This document shows positions 1-8,759 of a stretch of 64,000 nt of DNA, piece by piece (position 1 is the stretch's first letter; each line of letters opens with the position of its first letter). The notes beneath the pieces were generated by a model. It was not told the DNA's origin. It searched no databases and worked only from the letters and a program-made list of their open reading frames with translations. Both the position numbers and the translations under genes were made by a program. The stretch comes from a bacterium (GTDB lineage: Bacteria; Planctomycetota; Planctomycetia; Kolteriales; Kolteriaceae): contig JAIELF010000010.1 in the NCBI GenBank assembly GCA_019753235.1, positions 62,001 through 126,000 on the forward strand, read 5' to 3'.

Positions 1-13
1 GTCGCTGAGCGGG

Positions 14-958
14 TTATCGCGTCGGCTTTTTTGTTGGTTGAATGGCCAGCTCGGCCGCAGCCGTGGGATTCCGTCCGACCAAATGCGAGATGTTCGGTGA
101 CGGCAATGCCGACAGGACCGATTCAAGCTCGGCCCGCTCTTGAGGCGTTAACGTCGTGGCGACCGCATCAAGCTTCTCTCTCGACCAGTTTGGTCGACAC
201 TGCATCAGTCGGCACATCACCGAGAAGAAGAGCTTCATCTCTTGAACGCATGTGGAGACCATGTGTTCGGATTGGCCCGGGGCCAACTTCATGGCCAGCT
301 TCAGAGTCGGACCGCTGGCACTGGCGAATCCATCAAGCTGCTGAACAACGTACGTCCCCGCGCCCGCATACTCTTGAAAGTGATACTGGTGAACGATGAC
401 GAGCTCGGCCCGCATCTTGAATGGGATGATCCCCGCGGGGGCTTCGCCGATACAGTAGCAAACCCGCAAGTTGGGCTCGTTGCAGGCGACATAGAACTTG
501 ACGGTCGCACCAGCTTGGTCTCGGCAAAGATAGCCACCCTCGATCGGCTCGACATCGGTGACGAAAATACCGAGCTGTTTCCAATACTCACAAACAGTTT
601 CGGGGTGATCGATCAACCAATGCAGCAGTTTCTCATCGCAGGGGAACATCTCTTTTCGGCCAGCGTGATAGCTGATCGGCTTTTGCAGGATCTCAAGAAC
701 CCGCTCGCGGTATGGACCCGTGATCTTCTCGAGCGGAACAGCGGAGATATCGGGCGGGGCCTTCTTCTCTCGCTTGGGCCGAACGAGCAATCGTGAAGGC
801 GTTGGCGTGCTTTCATCAACGAAGAGGGAACTCTCGTCCGCCGGGGCCGACTCCTCGGCGTGTGCGGCCGATGGAGAACTGCTGCTGACGAACGCCATCG
901 CCAACAGAAAAGTGCCGAGCATGGTCGAGCGAAGTCGGTAAACGTTAGATCGTCGCAT
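14..958 (-). CDS. Secreted protein of unknown function
   Basis: I do not recognise the family. From the ATG at 958 the product is about 314 residues and begins with a basic n-region, a hydrophobic stretch (about residues 13-25) and an Ala-rich cleavage region ending near AHAEES, so it is probably exported by Sec. The frame is open further upstream to an ATG at 982 and a TTG at 991, but neither improves the signal peptide or has a clear ribosome binding site. The mature part starts with a low-complexity Ser/Thr/Pro stretch, followed by a compact domain of mixed hydrophobic strands with several Cys (a CYC pair and a later STC). It reads leftward and is divergent from the HEAT-repeat gene at 1305. 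Function inferred: none. Confidence 0.7.
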   Translation of the reverse strand: MRRSNVYRLRSTMLGTFLLAMAFVSSSSPSAAHAEESAPADESSLFVDESTPTPSRLLVRPKREKKAPPDISAVPLEKITGPYRERVLEILQKPISYHAGRKEMFPCDEKLLHWLIDHPETVCEYWKQLGIFVTDVEPIEGGYLCRDQAGATVKFYVACNEPNLRVCYCIGEAPAGIIPFKMRAELVIVHQYHFQEYAGAGTYVVQQLDGFASASGPTLKLAMKLAPGQSEHMVSTCVQEMKLFFSVMCRLMQCRPNWSREKLDAVATTLTPQERAELESVLSALPSPNISHLVGRNPTAAAELAIQPTKKPTR

Positions 959-991
959 GAAGAATCTCGCGAAACCGCCCATATTAGCCAA

Positions 992-1304
992 GGCTTCAAA
1001 ATGGCGTGGCTCTGCTATCTATATCGTTTGTTCCAATTCCCGGAGTTAATCGAAATACTCCCAACATGCCGAACTCCCTCTCGGCCACGAACGGTGTATT
1101 TTCTCCAAACTGTGCGGACTATCCGATAGGGATCTCGTTGCTCGCCGGCAGGTATGTTGTCATCAGGAAGCTACGTTGCTTGTTCGTATCGGTGTTGGTG
1201 GGACTCTTCTCTTGTACAGGGCTAGAGGGATGCTATAGCCCCGGCAGCGCTGGTCGCGAGGTCTATTCGCTGCCGTCCGCTTCAACCCATCAAGAGGAGA
1301 CACC
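992..1304. other. Intergenic region between divergent genes
   Basis: This 313-base stretch lies between the secreted unknown (minus) and the HEAT-repeat gene (plus) and should carry both promoters. The only coding candidate is a short lipoprotein-like frame from a TTG at 1138, listed separately. I see no convincing -35/-10 pair, hairpin or RNA gene. Confidence 0.5.
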
Positions 1305-1380
1305 ATGGGCGCACGATCTCGTCCTTCCAGCCGAGGCCTTTACGTCTTCGTGGCCTTGTTCATGGTGGTCACGGTGGTGA
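1138..1380 (+). CDS. Possible small lipoprotein overlapping the next gene
   Basis: Weakly supported. A TTG at 1138 is preceded by AGGGA with 5-base spacing and opens an 80-residue frame. It reads as a basic n-region (RYVVIRKLR), a hydrophobic core (about residues 13-26) and a lipobox-like LEGC, so the Cys would be lipidated. The predicted mature peptide is only about 48 residues and its last 25 codons overlap the start of the HEAT-repeat gene at 1305 in another frame. That overlap may mean the open frame is accidental, or that the two genes are translationally coupled. An in-frame ATG at 1006 gives a longer version without a better start. Confidence 0.3.
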   Translation: MLAGRYVVIRKLRCLFVSVLVGLFSCTGLEGCYSPGSAGREVYSLPSASTHQEETPWAHDLVLPAEAFTSSWPCSWWSRW

Positions 1381-2495
1381 CTTGTCTCGGTATCGCACAT
1401 CAAGATCTGGTGCTGGTGACGTATCATCTTTTCCGCTTCGATCAGTCGACCGGTTCCGATGATCAGTCTGCTCGGTGGTTGGCCGAGCAGCCTTCACTTT
1501 CGCTTTCACCTTTGGTGTCGAAGCTTCGACAGTCGGATCCTGCCGTCTGTTTGCGGTCGGGCAAGCTGCTCGGAGAGATCCTCCACGAGCATGGCGATCC
1601 GACCAATCCCGAACATGCTCAGCTTTCGCTTCACTTGGCTTCGCTGTTGCAAAAGGGATACACGTCGTTCTCCGAACCTGGGAAGAAGCAGGCGATTCAT
1701 TTGGCGTATGGGATCCTGGAACAGCACCTCAATGAATGGTCGCCGAACGTCGCTTCGGCACTGGAGACGGCCGGCGATGTGATCAAGTTCGCCATGCGCG
1801 ACATCAATCAGAACATCAACTTGGCCGCCCTTGATGAATTGCCAAGCGTCTGGCAATGGAAAGGGGTTGATAACGTTGCCGAGAATCTATTCCGAGAGTG
1901 GAAGATTGGCCGAAATCAACGCGTCGTTGACTTCTTGGATTCGAAATCGACCGACGTTCGATTGGCGGCGATTCGGGCGCTCGATGGTGCGATCGATCAT
2001 CGCGGCGACGCAAAGCTTCTGGAACTCATGAACGATCCCGACCCGAACGTTTGCCGGGCCGCCCTCGATGCGATCGTCTCGACGGCGATCGACAGCGTCG
2101 GTGTCGATCATCGAGCAAAACTGGTCGAATTGATGCAACATGCTTCGCCTGAGATTTCGGCATTAGCAAGGACGATTCTCTTGCGATCGGGTCTGGATGA
2201 AGCCCACCTTCGTCTCGCCGTTCTCATGCGCGATCAAGCGCCAGCCGAGCGAGCAAAGGTTGCGGAGGTTGTCTTTGATGTGGCGGGGGTTGATCGAGTT
2301 TTGGTCCTGCAACAATTGTCGAAAGATGCTTCGCCGATCGTTCGATTGGCCGCCGTCCGGGCTTCCACGAGAGTGACTCACCCTTCGCTCAAGGAGATGG
2401 TCAAGCAACTTTCCGCCGATGATCCCGATCCGGAAGTTCGCCGAGCGTGTGAGATGATTCTGACCGAGGCCTCCGCCGACCGCCGACGATCCTAA
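1305..2495 (+). CDS. Membrane-anchored HEAT-repeat protein
   Basis: The start at 1305 is well placed behind AAGAGGAG with a 5-base spacer. The 396-residue product has a single N-terminal hydrophobic segment (about residues 12-33), which suggests an anchored protein with its body outside the cytoplasm. From about residue 190 it contains helical HEAT/armadillo-like repeats of the type 'VRLAAIRALDGA', 'VCRAALDAIVS', 'VRLAAVRASTRV' and 'VRRACEMIL', spaced roughly 35-45 residues apart. Such repeats form a curved scaffold for protein binding; no catalytic motif is visible. The partner is unknown. The gene stands alone between a divergent gene and the ATP-grasp ligase 200 bases downstream. Confidence 0.8.
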   Translation: MGARSRPSSRGLYVFVALFMVVTVVTCLGIAHQDLVLVTYHLFRFDQSTGSDDQSARWLAEQPSLSLSPLVSKLRQSDPAVCLRSGKLLGEILHEHGDPTNPEHAQLSLHLASLLQKGYTSFSEPGKKQAIHLAYGILEQHLNEWSPNVASALETAGDVIKFAMRDINQNINLAALDELPSVWQWKGVDNVAENLFREWKIGRNQRVVDFLDSKSTDVRLAAIRALDGAIDHRGDAKLLELMNDPDPNVCRAALDAIVSTAIDSVGVDHRAKLVELMQHASPEISALARTILLRSGLDEAHLRLAVLMRDQAPAERAKVAEVVFDVAGVDRVLVLQQLSKDASPIVRLAAVRASTRVTHPSLKEMVKQLSADDPDPEVRRACEMILTEASADRRRS

Positions 2496-2708
2496 ACTCT
2501 CTTCCTGATGTTCACACAGGAATTGCCGCGAAAGATGCGACAATCGCCGGCGGATCCTGGACCCTCGCCTCCACGGCAGTTGGCCAATTCATTGGGGACA
2601 TCTATCGATTCATGGCTGGCCAGTTCGGCCATCCCTTCGGATAACACCGTCAAATGGCGGAGTGATGTTCCCTCTGGATAACGGGCTTGCTCCTTGGCAA
2701 ATCTGCGA

Positions 2709-3590
2709 ATGGCGATCATCGGGAGCGGGAAGGGTTGGCATACCGAATCGCTGGTTCGCGCGGCGGCATCGCGCGGGCATGAGGCGACGCCGGTGTCGTA
2801 TCGCCAACTGGTCGGAAAGATCGGCGGAACCGATCGTTCGAATCAACTCTGGGTGGCGGGCCTGGATCTATTCTCTGTTGATCGCGTCATTGTTCGGAGT
2901 GTGCCGGCCGGCTCGCTGGAACAAGTTATCCTTAGGATCGATGCGCTTCACCGCTTGGAACAGGCGGGGACGCGCGTCCTCAATTCAGCTCGCTCGATTG
3001 AAGCTTCGGTCGATAAGTATCTGAGCATCTCTCGACTCCAGACAGCCGGATTGCTGGTGCCGCGAACAATTGTTTGCGAACGGGCCGACGACGTGCTGAA
3101 TGCCTTTCAGGAATTGGGGGGCGATGTCGTGGTCAAGCCTCTCTTCGGCTCCGAAGGGAAGGGGATCGTCCGCTTGACTGATGAGCAGACCACCTACCGC
3201 GTGGCCCGGACGCTCGAACAGATCGGCTCTGTCGCGTTCGTGCAAGAGTACATACCGCACCAGGGGTTCGACATCCGCGCCTATGTTTTGGGAGACGAAA
3301 TTGTCGCGAGCATGCGCCGCTGGGTCGCGCCGGGCGACTTTCGTTCGAACGTCTCTCAAGGAGGTCGAGCCGAGGGAATCGAACTGAGTGAACCCCTCAA
3401 GAAGCTTGCCCGAAGCGCGGTCCGCGCGGTTGGAGCATCGATGGGGGGCGTCGATCTTTTGCCGGCACTCGATGGTCAGGTCTATGTCATCGAAGTCAAT
3501 TCCTCGCCGGGATTTCGTGCTCTCGAACAAGCGACGGGCAAGGATGTCGCTGGTCGGACAATCGATTTTGCCGTTCATGGGGAGTGGTAG
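2709..3590 (+). CDS. RimK/MptN-type ATP-grasp ligase
   Basis: This is an ATP-grasp enzyme of the RimK family, which joins an amino acid (usually glutamate) to a carboxylate through an acyl-phosphate. The ATP-grasp core is seen at 'VVVKPLFGSEGKGIVRL' (ATP-binding Lys and Gly-rich loop), 'FVQEYI', 'DIRAYVLGDEIVASMRR' and the metal-binding 'VDLLPALDGQVYVIEVNSSPGF' region (the E-x-N motif). At 293 residues it has the size of archaeal MptN, the tetrahydromethanopterin:alpha-L-glutamate ligase. ATP-grasp proteins of this kind are associated with bacterial H4MPT gene sets, and mch lies 6 kb away, so cofactor glutamylation is a reasonable inference. Ribosomal protein S6 modification is the main alternative. 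I chose ATG 2709; an in-frame TTG at 2694 adds five residues. Neither has a strong ribosome binding site. Confidence 0.85.
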   Translation: MAIIGSGKGWHTESLVRAAASRGHEATPVSYRQLVGKIGGTDRSNQLWVAGLDLFSVDRVIVRSVPAGSLEQVILRIDALHRLEQAGTRVLNSARSIEASVDKYLSISRLQTAGLLVPRTIVCERADDVLNAFQELGGDVVVKPLFGSEGKGIVRLTDEQTTYRVARTLEQIGSVAFVQEYIPHQGFDIRAYVLGDEIVASMRRWVAPGDFRSNVSQGGRAEGIELSEPLKKLARSAVRAVGASMGGVDLLPALDGQVYVIEVNSSPGFRALEQATGKDVAGRTIDFAVHGEW

Positions 3591-3598
3591 AAGTTGTC

Positions 3599-4072
3599 TC
3601 ATCTGCCGCCGTTCGAGAAGATCTCTTGCATGACGCGATAGGGGGCATCCACCATGCCTAGCCGTCGATAGACCTCGGCCGCACTCTGGTTTTCGTTCTC
3701 GACATAAAGACGAATTCCAACAACGCCGGCCGAATCGATCGCAAGTTGTCGCAAATACTGATGAAGCTGGCGGTAGATCCCGACCCCTCGGTGATCAGCT
3801 CGGACGTACACGCTTTGAATCCACCAGATCTCCCCATCGCGCCAATCGCTCCATTCGTACGTGTGCATGAGCTGTCCAACGACTTCGTCGGCTCTCTCAG
3901 CCACAAGGTATCTCCCACGTCGCGAAGGTTCCGCGAGCAGGCGTTCCACCCCCCGGCGAAGCGTGGTCGAATCAAGCGACATCTCTTCGGTCTCATGGGC
4001 CAATCGCTGATTGAAGTCGACAATGGTGTCGATGTCCCTGGCCGAAGCCCATCGAATCAAGGTTTGATCCAT
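3599..4072 (-). CDS. GNAT-family N-acetyltransferase
   Basis: A 157-residue single-domain GNAT fold: N-terminal 'IRWASARDIDTIVDFNQRL', the central strand 'IWWIQSVYVRADHRGVGIYR' with the acetyl-CoA-binding R-x-x-G-V-G-x-x segment, and the C-terminal 'LYVENENQSAAEVYRRLGM', a classic motif B with Asn and Tyr. It should transfer an acetyl group from acetyl-CoA to an amine; the substrate cannot be read from the sequence. It converges on the ATP-grasp gene with 8 bases between the stops. The start ATG 4072 follows a purine-rich GGGGAAAAGAG. Confidence 0.9.
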   Translation of the reverse strand: MDQTLIRWASARDIDTIVDFNQRLAHETEEMSLDSTTLRRGVERLLAEPSRRGRYLVAERADEVVGQLMHTYEWSDWRDGEIWWIQSVYVRADHRGVGIYRQLHQYLRQLAIDSAGVVGIRLYVENENQSAAEVYRRLGMVDAPYRVMQEIFSNGGR

Positions 4073-4363
4073 CTCTTTTCCCCTCGCCGCAAGATCCGCC
4101 GCTTCGTCCGGTCATGATGGCTGCCTTGGTTCCGATTGTAACGATCAGGCAAATGCGCGAAGCAGGGTAAGGATGGTAGGGTTTAATCGGACTGCCGAAC
4201 AGAGGGAAAAGGCCGGGAAATCACGCGATCAGTTGAAAAAGGGTCGGCTATCGGGAAAGTTAGGCTCAAGAGAAAACACATCGATCTCTCCGGACTGGCG
4301 GGCCATCCCGTCGGCCGGTCTATGCAAGCATGTCTGATCACCGGATAGGAGGCGGGCAACGCG

Positions 4364-4786
4364 ATGACGAAGATTCGATTGGCGGAACGAACCGAAAAGA
4401 AGGGACCTGTGGCGCAAAACGATCTCGCTCGGACGGATCGTCGAGAGAGAGCCGAGCGCTCGGAGGACCGACAGGATCGTCGGCTGAAAAACGATCGAAG
4501 GAAGAAGCAGATCCCGGTAGCGGTTGATCGGCGTCAAGTCGATCGACGCGTCGGTGAACGTCGGCGTCAAATTGATCCGACCACTTGCGAGCGGGAATAC
4601 AACAATGAAGAGATGGAGTTCATGAAGGCGATCGAAGACTACAAGCGAGATTTTCGCCGACCTTTTCCGACCTGGAGCGAAATTCTCGAGGTCGTCAAAG
4701 CCCTCGGCTATCGTCGAGTGGCCGAGTCTTCTGAAATCGTCGCGAATCGCGCGAAGGCAACCATCGTCGACGACTGTGCCCTGTAA
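4364..4786 (+). CDS. Highly charged DRR-rich small protein
   Basis: A 140-residue protein of unknown function. The first 75 residues are almost entirely charged and carry repeated D-R-R/E-R-R units (for example '[16 protein letters not shown]'), like the low-complexity tails found on some signalling proteins. Residues about 80-125 form a predicted helical segment ('[18 protein letters not shown]', then '[19 protein letters not shown]') that looks like a small conserved domain. There are no membrane segments, signal peptide or catalytic motifs. The positive tail could bind RNA, DNA or acidic lipid; this is inference only. GGAGG lies 11 bases before the ATG, slightly far. Confidence 0.7.
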   Translation: MTKIRLAERTEKKGPVAQNDLARTDRRERAERSEDRQDRRLKNDRRKKQIPVAVDRRQVDRRVGERRRQIDPTTCEREYNNEEMEFMKAIEDYKRDFRRPFPTWSEILEVVKALGYRRVAESSEIVANRAKATIVDDCAL

Positions 4787-4909
4787 TCCCTAGATCATTC
4801 GACGGAGGTTCAGAAAGCAATAGCCGATCGAACGGGAGATGAGGGGTCAGGATTCACGCGAATCGGCCCCGTTGCTCGGATGGCCCCCGGCCTTCTCTGC
4901 ATGCTCCCA

Positions 4910-6745
4910 TCAGCCGTCTGGCAGAGGTTCGAAGTCGGGTCCTAAAAGGGACCACCGGTCAATGACCACGTCGGCAGGTTCATCGGATGGGTAGTACTCG
5001 ATCCAGATCATTTGATTGCCTAGTGTTTGGGAAATGCTACGCAAATCGAAACGGTAACGGATTCGGCCCAGGGTCGGATCGGTGTACTTGATTTCCCCGA
5101 GCGGCACTTCTGCCCCGCTGGCCGAAAGAACTCGGAGTCGGCCGTGGGGCAGGGTACCGCCGATGTAATGTTGATCGAGAATGAGGGCCCCTACCGCACG
5201 GGCACGGACGGGTGTCGGCCAACGAAGTCCACCTCCAGGGCCCAAGTGGAGCACCAGACGATCGCCGCGATTTTCCGTGGCGATCGTGCCCAACGGTAGG
5301 AAATGGATGTTCGGCTCCGCTCGACCGGGAAGATCGCCCGCGTAAGAGATCAATCGCGCCCCCACGCGTCGATCAGGCTGCCGCAAGCGATTGCTACGAT
5401 CCTCCGCATGCCACGAAAGATACTGCATCCAACCGATCATCAGGATTAGAACCCCGCAATAGAGACGAGATCGTCCCGGCGTGGAACCTGCCTTGATGGC
5501 GGCCGAGCCGAGAAACACCAGAATCGGCCACATCGCTGGTAGAACGTAGCGACCCTGCGGCGTCAAACCAACCGTCCGACTGTGATAGACGTGAGCCAAC
5601 CAGACGCCGATCGTACCGACGAAGAGCAGCATCCCGCATCGAGCATTGTTCGTTCGAACCATCGAGTGGATCGCCATCGCTCCGCCCAGGAGCACCGCGA
5701 TGACGAAATAGGCTGCTGCCGGGATCGAGACAGATGCATAGCCGAACGAAGCCCACGCGCTTTCCCACGTTTCGATCAGGAACCGGTCGATTTTGTCGAA
5801 CCGCAGAAAGCCCTGCGTGATTTGCCTTTCCTCGATGAATCGCCGCCACCACCGCGCATGAACCTCAAAGCCGAGTAGCGAATGATGCTGCGCGATGCTC
5901 CATATCGTCCAAGGGAGAATGGTGACGAGAAAACCCGCCAGCCCGCTTCGAACCAAACGAAGGAGATCTCGCCGATCCTTTGTTTCTCGCGGCGCGAAGA
6001 GTGCGATGGGAAGAATCATCACCGATAGCCCGATGGCGTTGGTCTTGCAAAGGATGGTCAACGCAAAAAGGGCGGACCAGCAAAACAGTCGGCGTGGCGT
6101 CAACCCTCGTTCCATCATGGCGACGGCGCTCCACCAGAGCGCCATCGCCACGGTGAGCATGCTGGCGTCGTTGTTGACATAGGCGAAGGTGAAGACCAAC
6201 TGTGGATGAATCGCTGCCAACCATGTGACCACATGTGGAAGAGGGTGTTGATCTCTCTCGTTGGGTGTCACGAGTTCGCGCGTGGCAACGAACGTCAGCA
6301 GCAGAAAGAGTACACTCAGTGACGCCTGCATGACACGGGCGGCAAAAAATGCGTCCGGATGATCAGGCCCCAGCAGCCATGCTCCGATTGCCGGAACGAG
6401 ATAACCCACCGGACACAGGGCAGGATAGCTGACCGGGATGGGTGTCGGGACATCGCTCATGGTGGGGGGTCGACCGTGGTTGGCCAAGTAGGCGACCATC
6501 GGCCAATGGCAGAATTCGTCGGGAGCATCGTTGTAAGGAAGCATCGACGCCCACGAGAGTCGCAGGATCAGTCCGACGGCGACGGCGGAAAAGAGGCTCG
6601 CGCGGATGAGCCAGCCAGGCAACTTGCTGGTGGGGGAAAGAAATTCTTGCAGCGGATGCCTCGGACCATCGCGGGTCGGCCGACAGGACCGACCGTCGGC
6701 CCCGTTGCCCTTCAAACACGTACCCGCAAACGGGTCGATTGGCAA
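4910..6745 (-). CDS. DUF2142-like multi-spanning membrane glycosyltransferase
   Basis: An integral membrane protein with roughly ten or more hydrophobic segments followed by a soluble C-terminal domain of about 170 residues. The first extracytoplasmic loop holds 'NDAPDEFCHW', which matches the acidic D/E and downstream His typical of DUF2142 and GT39-like lipid-linked sugar transferases. These enzymes use polyprenyl-phosphate sugars and act on the outer face of the cytoplasmic membrane. The start is uncertain: there is no ATG between the end of the upstream coiled-coil gene (6792) and the first membrane segment, so a TTG at 6745, 6715 or 6622 is likely, none with a good ribosome binding site. 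A longer reading from 7075 would overlap the neighbour by 284 bases and is less likely. Confidence 0.75.
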   Translation of the reverse strand: MPIDPFAGTCLKGNGADGRSCRPTRDGPRHPLQEFLSPTSKLPGWLIRASLFSAVAVGLILRLSWASMLPYNDAPDEFCHWPMVAYLANHGRPPTMSDVPTPIPVSYPALCPVGYLVPAIGAWLLGPDHPDAFFAARVMQASLSVLFLLLTFVATRELVTPNERDQHPLPHVVTWLAAIHPQLVFTFAYVNNDASMLTVAMALWWSAVAMMERGLTPRRLFCWSALFALTILCKTNAIGLSVMILPIALFAPRETKDRRDLLRLVRSGLAGFLVTILPWTIWSIAQHHSLLGFEVHARWWRRFIEERQITQGFLRFDKIDRFLIETWESAWASFGYASVSIPAAAYFVIAVLLGGAMAIHSMVRTNNARCGMLLFVGTIGVWLAHVYHSRTVGLTPQGRYVLPAMWPILVFLGSAAIKAGSTPGRSRLYCGVLILMIGWMQYLSWHAEDRSNRLRQPDRRVGARLISYAGDLPGRAEPNIHFLPLGTIATENRGDRLVLHLGPGGGLRWPTPVRARAVGALILDQHYIGGTLPHGRLRVLSASGAEVPLGEIKYTDPTLGRIRYRFDLRSISQTLGNQMIWIEYYPSDEPADVVIDRWSLLGPDFEPLPDG

Positions 6746-6791
6746 TGCCAGACCGCAAGCAATGATCGGCGCGTCTCTACAGTCGCCGGCA

Positions 6792-8759
6792 TCACGCCGC
6801 CGAGATTCGCGGCGAAATGAGATGAGCCGCCATCGATTCAAGCTCTTCGCGAAGGCGGGCGAGCTCTTCCTGATATTTCTTTCGCTCGACGTCCCAGGCT
6901 CGTTGCTGATCGAGTTGACTGACCGCAAGCGATGCACTTTCGACGCGCCATTTATCCCCAGACTCGACCGCACGATGGACACGACGCGCATCAGATCGAC
7001 CCGCAAGAATCTCCGTCTCGATCCATTCGATCGATCGCTGGAGGCGAGCCTCGAACCGCGCCCACCGTTGCTCACAGTGCTGGCGATGTTGTGCGGCCCG
7101 GTCTTGTGCCTCCATTGCTGACGAGCCCAAAGGATCGATGCTCCTCTGCCGGTTGGCTTCGTGCTCGAGCTGTGCGAGCCGAAGCTGGTGAATCTCTTGC
7201 TTCAAGATCTCCAGAGAGGCCTCTTGGCGGGTCATCTGCGCGATGCGAATAAGGACTCGCTCTTGATCCTTGTGGAGGTGCTGACGCGATTGTCGAATCT
7301 TCGCCAATCGTTGACGATGCGCGACGGCTAAACGCCAACGCTGATGGCGCAGGCGATCCCTCTCTCGGTCGAGAAGAGTTCGCTCGCTCGCTTGCGATTC
7401 TTCCCATGCCGATCGGGTCGAGGCCCAGTTTGTTTTCTCGGCCAACAATTCATCCAAACGCCGTTCGAGTTCGGCAGAACGAGAATCAAGCTGTCGCTCT
7501 CGTTTTTCGATCTCCGCCTGTTTCTCATCATCGACCGACAGACGGCGCTCGGCCCATCGCTTTTCTTCGAGCGCCAAATGCCGAGCCAGATGTTGCAGTC
7601 GAATCTCCTGCTCTTTCTGCCGTTTGTCAGCAATCGCGATCTCTTGCGTGGATGCTTCCACATGACGAAGTGCAGATTCGATCTGGGTGGTCAGATCCTC
7701 AAGGTCGGCCACGTCGCGCGGCAAAACTGTCCCTTGTTCAAGTTGTCCCACGATGCTTTTCTTCGGATCGGATTCCAGGCGACGACGCTGTAAGCCGGCC
7801 AAAAGTATTCGCTCGTTATCGATGCGCCGCTGTAATCCCGCCAACTCGTGAGAACCGATCTCGAGTTGGCGCTCGATTCGAGACTGCGTCTGCGCTAAAC
7901 GGGACTCAGCCGCCCCCACTTGCTGCAATCGCTTAGCGATCTCTGTCCGATCCCGTTCGAGCTGCTGTAAGAGTCGAACCGATGCCGACCGAGTTCCGCG
8001 TGCTTGTTCGAGCTGCCGTTGATGCTCCGACTGCATCTCTTGCCACGCTCGCGAATGGTCGGCCTGTTGGCGGAGAAGGTCGGCACGTTCTTGGGCCAGA
8101 GATTGTCGTACCGATTCGATTTCGTTTCGCTGTTGATCGAGTTCCAATCGGGATTGCCGATGCTCGACCAAAGCCGCTGACCGCGATTGCCGAAGCCTTT
8201 CCTCGGATGCCGTCGTCTGTTGCAGCGATGCTTTCTGCCGTTGCTCGATCAATTTCTTTTCTGCTGCCAATCGAATCAGCCATTCATCCCGCTCGGCTTC
8301 AAGCTCGGTCCGTGCGATATCGATGGCCGTTTGTCGACCGGCTAGATCCTCGATCCAGGCCCGCTGAGGATGGATCGGATCCTTAGGCATTCGTGCCGGA
8401 ATAATCGATTCTTTCGAGGTGGATCGCGCTTCTCCCCGACCCGTTCCAAAGACCATTCGAATGCCGGCAATCGAGACGATATCCCCTGCGCGAAGCATCG
8501 CGCTTCGAACAGCGACATCGTTCACGGAGACGGGCGGGGCCAGTGGCGCGACTTCGATCATCCAAGCATTGCCGCGTACAAGCAGCGTTGCATGCTCGGC
8601 ATGGATCGGTGCGCCGCCGAGACGAATTTGACAGGCGGGCGATCGTCCGATGCGGGTCGGATGCAAAAGGCGATACGTCTGCCTTTGGCCAGCGACTTCG
8701 AGCGTCAGAGTCGCGTCGAGGGCCGTGGGGGTCACGGTGGCCGGCGTCCGCAAAACCAT
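6792..8759 (-). CDS. FHA-domain protein with long coiled coil
   Basis: About 655 residues. Residues ~15-105 form an FHA domain: 'RLLHPTRIGRSPACQIRL' carries the G-R-S phosphothreonine-binding turn and 'IHAEHATL' takes the place of the usual S-R-x-H-A segment. The rest (from ~130 to the end) is almost continuous heptad-rich coiled coil, dominated by Glu, Gln, Arg and Leu. The likely role is a phosphopeptide-binding scaffold that dimerises or spans distance; the partner kinase is not in the window. I chose ATG 8759 because AGGA lies 8 bases before it and the FHA domain follows directly. The frame is open to 9128 only because it passes through the octamer repeat, which has no stop on this strand. 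Confidence 0.85.
   Translation of the reverse strand: MVLRTPATVTPTALDATLTLEVAGQRQTYRLLHPTRIGRSPACQIRLGGAPIHAEHATLLVRGNAWMIEVAPLAPPVSVNDVAVRSAMLRAGDIVSIAGIRMVFGTGRGEARSTSKESIIPARMPKDPIHPQRAWIEDLAGRQTAIDIARTELEAERDEWLIRLAAEKKLIEQRQKASLQQTTASEERLRQSRSAALVEHRQSRLELDQQRNEIESVRQSLAQERADLLRQQADHSRAWQEMQSEHQRQLEQARGTRSASVRLLQQLERDRTEIAKRLQQVGAAESRLAQTQSRIERQLEIGSHELAGLQRRIDNERILLAGLQRRRLESDPKKSIVGQLEQGTVLPRDVADLEDLTTQIESALRHVEASTQEIAIADKRQKEQEIRLQHLARHLALEEKRWAERRLSVDDEKQAEIEKRERQLDSRSAELERRLDELLAEKTNWASTRSAWEESQASERTLLDRERDRLRHQRWRLAVAHRQRLAKIRQSRQHLHKDQERVLIRIAQMTRQEASLEILKQEIHQLRLAQLEHEANRQRSIDPLGSSAMEAQDRAAQHRQHCEQRWARFEARLQRSIEWIETEILAGRSDARRVHRAVESGDKWRVESASLAVSQLDQQRAWDVERKKYQEELARLREELESMAAHLISPRISAA

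Noticed and set aside
6793-7075. Long N-terminal extension of the DUF2142-like glycosyltransferase to ATG 7075
   Set aside because: It would overlap the coiled-coil gene by 284 bases and adds only low-complexity Arg/Ser-rich sequence; it is probably a shadow of the neighbour.
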